Of a DNA stretch of 8,644 nt, positions 4,375 through 8,644 are shown in pieces. The notes below the pieces were generated by a model. That model worked only from the letters and a program-made list of their open reading frames with translations, did not search any database and was not told the DNA's origin. Where the stretch lies: the NCBI GenBank assembly GCA_913062745.1, contig CAJXXJ010000125.1, positions 1 through 8,644 of the forward strand, in the 5' to 3' direction. How positions within the stretch are numbered: the stretch's first letter is position 1; the number at the start of each line of letters is the position of its first letter. This DNA comes from an uncultured Phaeodactylibacter sp. Its GTDB lineage: Bacteria > Bacteroidota > Bacteroidia > Chitinophagales > Saprospiraceae. A program made the position numbers and the translations under genes.

Positions 4375-5576
4375 CGGTCCCAGCTGCGGTACTTGACCGT
4401 ATCTTCAAAAACGCGCAGCAGGATAAGCCGCTCCTGCACATCAAAAGGCACATTCCGCCGCTCCATTACCCGCTCCATGGTTTCAAAGGCGCGGTCGGTG
4501 CGGTAGGTCTGAAAGCCCTGCTTGCCCCCCCAGGAGAAGGAAGGGATAAAATTGCGGGGAAAGCCCTCGCCGAATACATTCGCACTGACGCCGATCACCG
4601 TGCCGGTGTTCAGCATGGTATTGATAGCCGTTTTGGAATGATCCCCCATGAACAGCCCGCAAAACTGCTGCCCGGTTTTCACAAAGCGCCCGTCAGCGTA
4701 GGACCAGAGCTTGACCTGATCGTAGTTATTCTTGAGGTTGGAATTATTGGTATCTGCGCCCAGGTTGCACCACTGGCCGATGACGGAATTGCCGAGGAAG
4801 CCATCGTGCCCTTTGTTGGAATAGCCGATGAAGACAGAATTATTCACCTCTCCGCCTACTTTGCACTGCGGGCCCAGGGTAGTGCCGCTGTAAATTTTGG
4901 CGCCCATTTTCAGCACGCTTTTGTAGCCCATCGCAAAAGGGCCGCGTACGAGGCAGCCTTCCATAACGGTGGCATCTTTTCCAATGTAGACGGGCCCGTC
5001 CTCTGTATTGAAAGTAGCGCACTCCACCTTTGCGCCTTCTTCGAGGAAGACCAGCTTTGGGTCTCCCACCACGCGGTTGTTATTGCTCAGCGGCTGCGAT
5101 TTCCGGCCTTTGGTAAGCAGTTCAAAATCATCCTTTATCGCCCGGCCATTGTGGGTATACAAGTCCCAGAGGTAATTGATCTTGTAGTAGTCCGTACCAG
5201 CCAGGTCTTGCCCCTTGAGCTCGCCGATGTCTTCATCATTCATCAGGCGGTCGATTTGCTCCTCGTCGAGCTTGGCGACGATAAGCTCCTCGCCATCCAG
5301 GTAAGCTTCGTTGAAGTCCATTTGCCGGATGAGGCGCACCAGCTGCGGAGAAGGCAGGACAGAACCATTAATCACCAGGTTCTCGGCACCGTGGTCGATC
5401 TCATACCGTTCCGCCAGGTAGTCTTGGGTGATGTAAGAGACCGGGCATTCCAGCCAGCGCTCCCATTTTTCGCGTATGGTCAGGATGCCCGCGCGCAGCT
5501 CGCACACCGGGCGGGTGAAGGTGAGTGGCAACAGCCGGTCGCGCACTTCATTGTCAAACAGGATAATATTGGTCAT
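4371..5576 (-). CDS. GlmU-like UDP-N-acetylglucosamine diphosphorylase / glucosamine-1-phosphate N-acetyltransferase (Bacteroidota alternate type)
   Basis: The protein has 401 aa. It fits the alternate bacterial GlmU family (TIGR03991 type): N-terminal RDRLLPLTFTRPVCELRAGI (12-31) followed by TIREKW, a diverged nucleotidyltransferase-like domain to about 160, then a left-handed beta-helix (about 165-345) built of hexapeptide repeats. The segment GYSNKGHDGFLGNSVIG (251-267), with His257 preceded by Lys255, resembles the acetyltransferase active site of classical GlmU. The classical L-AGxGTRM uridyltransferase signature is absent, which is normal for this family. Its expected role is the last steps of cytoplasmic UDP-GlcNAc synthesis for peptidoglycan and glycans. 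It could instead make another nucleotide sugar. It is the first gene of a two-gene operon with the spermidine-synthase-like gene. The ATG at 5576 follows a perfect TATCTTTG box by about 35 nt. Confidence 0.88.
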   Translation of the reverse strand: MTNIILFDNEVRDRLLPLTFTRPVCELRAGILTIREKWERWLECPVSYITQDYLAERYEIDHGAENLVINGSVLPSPQLVRLIRQMDFNEAYLDGEELIVAKLDEEQIDRLMNDEDIGELKGQDLAGTDYYKINYLWDLYTHNGRAIKDDFELLTKGRKSQPLSNNNRVVGDPKLVFLEEGAKVECATFNTEDGPVYIGKDATVMEGCLVRGPFAMGYKSVLKMGAKIYSGTTLGPQCKVGGEVNNSVFIGYSNKGHDGFLGNSVIGQWCNLGADTNNSNLKNNYDQVKLWSYADGRFVKTGQQFCGLFMGDHSKTAINTMLNTGTVIGVSANVFGEGFPRNFIPSFSWGGKQGFQTYRTDRAFETMERVMERRNVPFDVQERLILLRVFEDTVKYRSWDR

Positions 5577-5611
5577 ATGTGGCGGTGTTCCAGGGTGAAT
5601 TTCATCATGGC

Positions 5612-5619
5612 CAAAGATA
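5612..5619 (-). promoter_or_regulatory. -7 box (TATCTTTG) of the GlmU-like operon
   Basis: On the minus strand TATCTTTG (5619-5612) matches TAnnTTTG exactly and lies about 35 nt before the start codon at 5576. It gives the operon a promoter separate from that of rpmE2, downstream of the rpmE2 hairpin at 5641-5681. The -33 element is not clear. Confidence 0.55.
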
Positions 5620-5640
5620 AAAAGGTGCTTTTAAACTGCG

Positions 5641-5681
5641 AAAGGGGTAATCTGGCTCAGTATGCTCAGATTACCCCCTTT
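5641..5681 (-). terminator. Likely terminator hairpin after rpmE2
   Basis: AAAGGGGTAATCTG (5641-5654) pairs with CAGATTACCCCCTTT (5667-5681) with a single bulged base and a 12-nt loop. It lies 23 nt after the rpmE2 stop. Only TTT follows the stem on the minus strand, so termination may be partial. The alternative is an RNA-stabilising 3' structure. Confidence 0.55.
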
Positions 5682-5703
5682 GTTAGCGGAAAAGCCGTAA
5701 ATT

Positions 5704-5988
5704 TTAGCTTTCCTGCTCTTTTCCTTTCTTTTTTGCGAAGCGGGAGTTCGCAAATTTCTTCTCGAACTTATCGATACGACCAGCGGTATCCACAAACTTC
5801 ATCTTGCCGGTGAAGAAGGGGTGGCTGTAGCTCGATATCTCAAGCTTGACAAGGGGGTACTCGTTGCCATCCTCCCAGGTAATCGTGTCCTTAGTTTGAG
5901 CGCAGGAGCGGCCCAGGAACGAGTCTCCGGAAGAGAAATCCTTAAAAACAACGGTGCGATAGCTATCGGGATGAATATCTTTTTTCAT
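5704..5988 (-). CDS. rpmE2: Type B 50S ribosomal protein L31
   Basis: The protein has 94 aa, the length usual for the type B (zinc-independent) form. It starts [17 protein letters not shown] and contains [11 protein letters not shown] and [14 protein letters not shown], all typical of L31. The zinc-binding CxxC pairs of type A are missing; the only cysteine is Cys29. The C-terminal extension is basic ([11 protein letters not shown]). L31 bridges the large and small ribosomal subunits. In many bacteria the type B copy replaces a zinc-containing one under zinc limitation, while in Bacteroidota type B is commonly the resident form. The gene has a perfect TATCTTTG box at 6027-6020, divergent from the Nudix gene, and a hairpin after it. 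Confidence 0.97.
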   Translation of the reverse strand: MKKDIHPDSYRTVVFKDFSSGDSFLGRSCAQTKDTITWEDGNEYPLVKLEISSYSHPFFTGKMKFVDTAGRIDKFEKKFANSRFAKKKGKEQES

Positions 5989-6019
5989 GGCTTTTTCTTT
6001 AGCTTCTTAAAACGGAATG

Positions 6020-6027
6020 CAAAGATA
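6020..6027 (-). promoter_or_regulatory. -7 box (TATCTTTG) of rpmE2
   Basis: On the minus strand TATCTTTG (6027-6020) matches the Bacteroidota -7 element exactly, about 31 nt before the rpmE2 ATG at 5988. It lies in the 111-nt divergent spacer shared with the Nudix gene. The Nudix side shows no equally good box; a weak candidate ends in TTTTG at 6082. Confidence 0.6.
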
Positions 6028-6099
6028 GGCTTTTTAAGTTTATAATAAAGAAGGCTTGCCTTTTTTTCTACCTTCATCTTTTGCAAAAGCATACCACAC

Positions 6100-6597
6100 A
6101 TGGAAGTAAATGCCGGAATAAAGCGCAGCGCCACGATGGTAGTGCTGCGGCATGAGCATGAATTTTTGCTGCTGCGCCGCAGTAAGCCCCCGTACGAAGG
6201 GCACTACCTGCCGGTGGGCGGGAAGATAGAGCCCCACGAGCGGCCGATCGAGGCTGCCCTGCGGGAAACACAGGAAGAGACCGGGCTGCAACTGCGCAAA
6301 GAGCAGCTGCGCTACGGCGGCGTATTGGCGGAAAGCTCTCCGGGGGACTACAATTGGATATGCTTTATTTACCTGGCCCACATCAGCCGCGTCCCCCCTC
6401 CTGCCTGTGATGAAGGCACGCTGGAATGGATCAGCCTGGAGCAGATTACGGATATCCCGACGCCGCCTACGGACTGGCAAATTTATCAGTACCTGGTACG
6501 CGGGCAATCCTTTGCGCTCGATGCCGTTTATAATGCGGATATGCAGCTGCTGGAAATGCGGGAGGAGATTAGCGGCCGCGTCGTCTTCCCACGCTGA
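6100..6597 (+). CDS. Nudix hydrolase
   Basis: The protein has 165 aa. The Nudix box GX5EX7REUXEEXGU is complete: Gly41, Glu47, Arg55-Glu56, Glu59-Glu60, Gly62-Leu63. These residues bind the metal and catalyse pyrophosphate-bond hydrolysis of a nucleoside diphosphate linked to another group. The strand SATMVVLRHEHEFLLLRRSKPPYEGHYLPVGGK before the box is typical of MutT-like members acting on (d)NTPs, with a substrate segment WICFIYLAH at about 86-94 and EWISLEQI near 109-116. The actual substrate cannot be told. The ATG at 6100 is preferred over the Met at codon 13 because the first beta-strand begins before that Met. It is divergent from rpmE2 and 35 nt ahead of the symporter gene, which appears to have its own promoter. 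Confidence 0.93.
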   Translation: MEVNAGIKRSATMVVLRHEHEFLLLRRSKPPYEGHYLPVGGKIEPHERPIEAALRETQEETGLQLRKEQLRYGGVLAESSPGDYNWICFIYLAHISRVPPPACDEGTLEWISLEQITDIPTPPTDWQIYQYLVRGQSFALDAVYNADMQLLEMREEISGRVVFPR

Positions 6598-6602
6598 TTT
6601 GC

Positions 6603-6610
6603 TATCTTTG
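6603..6610 (+). promoter_or_regulatory. -7 box (TATCTTTG) of the symporter gene
   Basis: TATCTTTG lies in the 35-nt gap after the Nudix stop codon, about 22 nt before the ATG at 6633, and matches TAnnTTTG exactly. The symporter gene can therefore be transcribed separately from the Nudix gene. The -33 region would fall inside the end of the Nudix gene. Confidence 0.5.
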
Positions 6611-6632
6611 CTTTTCTACCCAATTCAGACAC

Positions 6633-7550
6633 ATGAGTGCGATTGATAAGATTCAGATCAATTTCAACCCCGATCAACTTCTACTCCTCAACCTATGCCT
6701 GGCTTTTATCATGTTCGGCGTCGCCCTGGACCTGAAGCCGGGAAATTTCCGGGACCTGCTGCGCCGCCCGCGCGCGCCCCTTATCGGGCTGGGGTCACAG
6801 CTGTTGCTGCTACCGGTGATTACGCTGTTCCTGATTTTCCTATTCCGCCCTACCGGGAGCATAGCACTGGGCATGCTGCTCGTTTCTGCCTGCCCGGGGG
6901 GCAATGTGAGCAACTTTGCCGTTCACATCAGCGGAGGCAATACGGCGCTTTCGGTACTCATGACAAGTGTATCCACCCTGGGCGCAGTCATTATCACCCC
7001 CCTGTACTTTACCCAACTGGCACCATTAATACCCGGAACAGAAGAGCTCAGGAGTCAGATTTACGTCGCTCCCGGGCAGATGGTCAGCACTATTGTGCAG
7101 CTCATACTAATACCGCTGGTTGCCGGCATGCTGTTCAACCACTACCTGCCTAAAGCCACCCGCCTCATACAGCAGCCCATCCGCATGCTGTCGATGATCA
7201 TTTTTATCAGCTTCGTGCTCTTCGCGGTATATGCCAACTACCGCAACATCGTCAACTACCTGCACATCGTATTCCTGATCGTGCTTACGCACAATGCCGC
7301 AGCACTCTTTAGCGGCTACTGGTGGGCAAAAAGCTGGGGCCTGCCGCAGCGGGATGCGCGGGCTATTTCCATAGAAACCGGCATACAGAACTCCGGCCTG
7401 GCGCTGATCCTGATTTTCAACTTCTTCGACGGGCTGGGCGGCATGGCTCTTATCGCTGCCTGGTGGGGCATCTGGCACCTCGTCTCCGCATTTACGCTTG
7501 CTATGTGGTGGCAGTTTCGGCCCCTCTCCCTGTCCATATTGGAAAAATAG
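6633..7550 (+). CDS. Bile acid:sodium symporter (BASS) family transporter
   Basis: The protein has 305 aa, the usual length, with about nine to ten membrane helices. Family signatures are present: FGVALDLKP (28-36), ACPGGNVSNF (86-95, the first unwound crossover helix that helps bind sodium and substrate), and SIETGIQNSGLAL (246-258, the second crossover with Glu248, Gln252 and Asn253 in the sodium-site positions). Members import organic acids such as bile acids, pantoate, pyruvate or glycolate with sodium. The substrate here cannot be deduced and bile acids are unlikely in an environmental bacterium. The extra hydrophilic stretch at about 132-150 lies between helices. It is convergent with the AI-2E-family gene, their stop codons being 2 nt apart. 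Confidence 0.93.
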   Translation: MSAIDKIQINFNPDQLLLLNLCLAFIMFGVALDLKPGNFRDLLRRPRAPLIGLGSQLLLLPVITLFLIFLFRPTGSIALGMLLVSACPGGNVSNFAVHISGGNTALSVLMTSVSTLGAVIITPLYFTQLAPLIPGTEELRSQIYVAPGQMVSTIVQLILIPLVAGMLFNHYLPKATRLIQQPIRMLSMIIFISFVLFAVYANYRNIVNYLHIVFLIVLTHNAAALFSGYWWAKSWGLPQRDARAISIETGIQNSGLALILIFNFFDGLGGMALIAAWWGIWHLVSAFTLAMWWQFRPLSLSILEK

Positions 7551-7552
7551 CG

Positions 7553-8638
7553 CTACTCTTCTTCTTCTTCCGGGTGATGCAGTATGAACCGCCGGTAGTA
7601 ATTGATCAGCAGCGTGGTGAGCGGAAGCGCTACCACCATGCCGATCACGCCGAACAGCCCGCCCCAGATGGAGAGCGCAAGCAGAATGACGGCCGGGTTC
7701 AGCCCCGTGGCCCCGCCCATGATGCGGGGGACCAGCACAATTTCCTGAACAGCCTGCACCACTACAAATACAAGAATCACCATCCCGGCACAAAACCAGA
7801 AATCCTGCCCGGTCTCCACAGCCTGCGCGCCGGCCAGCAGCAAGGCAGGCACGAGCCCGGCAGTCTGCAGGTAGGGCACAAAATTGAGCAGCCCGACAAA
7901 TATACCCAGCAGTATGCCCAACGGCAGCCCGATCAGGTGGAAGCCCAGCGCAAACAGTATGCTGACCCAAAGCACAATCAGTGCCTGCCCGCGAAAGTAA
8001 ATCTGCATGCCGTCCTCCACATCATGGATGAGCATAACGCCCGGCCCGCGGTAGGCCGGTGGTATGGCTTCCTCCCAATTGTCTGCAAAGTCGCTGTAAA
8101 ACAGCATAATGAAGACCAGATACAGTAAAAAAGTAAGCAGGCTGAACAGCCCCAACAGCACGCCCATAGCGCCGCTCAGCCCCTCCCAGAGGTAGGAAAA
8201 CAGCTTGGCGCCGTAGGTCGCAATATTCTCCTGGGTCAGCAGTGCCGACAGCTCGTCGCTGGCCAGGTACTCATTGATTTCCTCCCGTAGCGGCGCCGGT
8301 ATTATTTCCTTGTACCGAAACGACAGCTTGCCGCCCAGCAATTCATTGAGCTTAGCCATTTCGGAAGCCACCGCAGGCACGATGATGAATGCAGCCGCCG
8401 TGAGAATAAGCAGCAGGCTTAAAAAAGTGAGCAGCACTGCTACCCACCGGATGCGCACCCGCAGCCGTTCCTGAAAAAAACGCACTACCGGCTCCAGCAG
8501 GTAGGCCAGAAAAAGGGCAAGAAAGAACGAAACCAGATAAGGGCTGAGGTAATCCAGCAGCCAAAGAAAAAGGACGATGCCGCCCAGGTAGAGCAGCAAA
8601 TTGATGATGCGGTCCAGAGTCCAAACGGGGCCAGCCAT
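7553..8638 (-). CDS. AI-2E family (PerM/YhhT-like, DUF20) membrane transporter
   Basis: The protein has 361 aa and about eight membrane helices: two near 11-48, one at 65-90, one at 155-181 and four in the C-terminal half. A soluble segment (about 95-150) follows the third helix, as is usual. Family motifs in the C-terminal half are YFRGQ (214-218), LNFVPYLQ (251-258), VQEIVLVPRIMG (297-308), and TGLNPAVILLAL followed by WGGLFGVIGMVVALPL (311-340). The family is named for autoinducer-2 export in E. coli TqsA; other members are sodium/proton or osmolyte exporters, so the substrate is open. The tail is five Glu, encoded by a GAA-rich repeat next to the stop. The start at 8638 leaves only 6 bases to the window edge, so its promoter is not seen and an upstream start cannot be ruled out. 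Confidence 0.92.
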   Translation of the reverse strand: MAGPVWTLDRIINLLLYLGGIVLFLWLLDYLSPYLVSFFLALFLAYLLEPVVRFFQERLRVRIRWVAVLLTFLSLLLILTAAAFIIVPAVASEMAKLNELLGGKLSFRYKEIIPAPLREEINEYLASDELSALLTQENIATYGAKLFSYLWEGLSGAMGVLLGLFSLLTFLLYLVFIMLFYSDFADNWEEAIPPAYRGPGVMLIHDVEDGMQIYFRGQALIVLWVSILFALGFHLIGLPLGILLGIFVGLLNFVPYLQTAGLVPALLLAGAQAVETGQDFWFCAGMVILVFVVVQAVQEIVLVPRIMGGATGLNPAVILLALSIWGGLFGVIGMVVALPLTTLLINYYRRFILHHPEEEEE

Positions 8639-8644
8639 AGGTTT

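Noticed and set aside
4638..5813. A 391-codon open frame on the plus strand
   Set aside because: It lies antisense to the GlmU-like gene and part of rpmE2, both supported by clear family motifs. It has no recognisable domain and is a by-product of codon bias.
7107..7970. A 287-codon minus-strand frame across the symporter and AI-2E-family genes
   Set aside because: Its sequence is low in pattern, rich in Cys, Arg and His, and shadows two genes with strong family signatures.
7322..8128. A 268-codon plus-strand frame
   Set aside because: It overlaps the end of the symporter in another frame and runs antisense to the AI-2E-family gene. It has no domain features.

Overview
The window looks like a piece of a Bacteroidota chromosome. 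I would guess the Saprospiria/Lewinella-like branch, but that is an impression and not proven. The evidence is the bifunctional GlmU-like protein of the Bacteroidota-specific type, a cysteine-poor type B L31, a DUF4199-type membrane protein, near absence of Shine-Dalgarno sites, and several perfect TAnnTTTG boxes (the Bacteroidota sigma-A -7 element) upstream of genes.

Left part (1-2351): an AT-richer, gene-poor accessory stretch. It holds one minus-strand gene for a NUMOD4/HNH-like protein with a C-terminal helix-turn-helix and an acidic tail (163-822), followed by a good intrinsic terminator (94-141). Upstream of that gene lie about 1.5 kb (823-2351) with no convincing protein gene but many inverted repeats. 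These include four alternating copies of a TTTAGCGC core (1459-1706), a run of GC-rich hairpins (1727-1908), a 15-bp palindrome (2001-2015) and a 10-bp inverted repeat (2171-2218). This is the least explained part of the window. It could be a decayed mobile element, an intergenic repeat family or a structured RNA.

Middle (2352-3690): a secreted protein with a duplicated beta-sandwich-like unit, followed by three hairpins in a row ending in a strong terminator. A four-helix DUF4199-like membrane protein follows, ending in a bidirectional terminator shared with the convergent operon.

Minus-strand housekeeping block (3688-5988): type B ribosomal protein L31, then a GlmU-like UDP-GlcNAc synthesis protein overlapping by 4 nt (ATGA) a spermidine-synthase-like methyltransferase-fold protein. 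Perfect -7 boxes precede both L31 and the GlmU-like gene, and a hairpin separates them.

Right part (6100-8638): a Nudix hydrolase and a bile acid:sodium symporter-family transporter on the plus strand, the latter with its own -7 box. A convergent AI-2E-family (PerM/YhhT-like) membrane protein follows on the minus strand. Its stop codon and the symporter's form a palindrome, TAGCGCTA, leaving no room for a terminator. These are ordinary chromosomal genes. I see no defence system, CRISPR array, tRNA or rRNA. The unusual material is the degenerate HNH protein and the structured noncoding stretch next to it.
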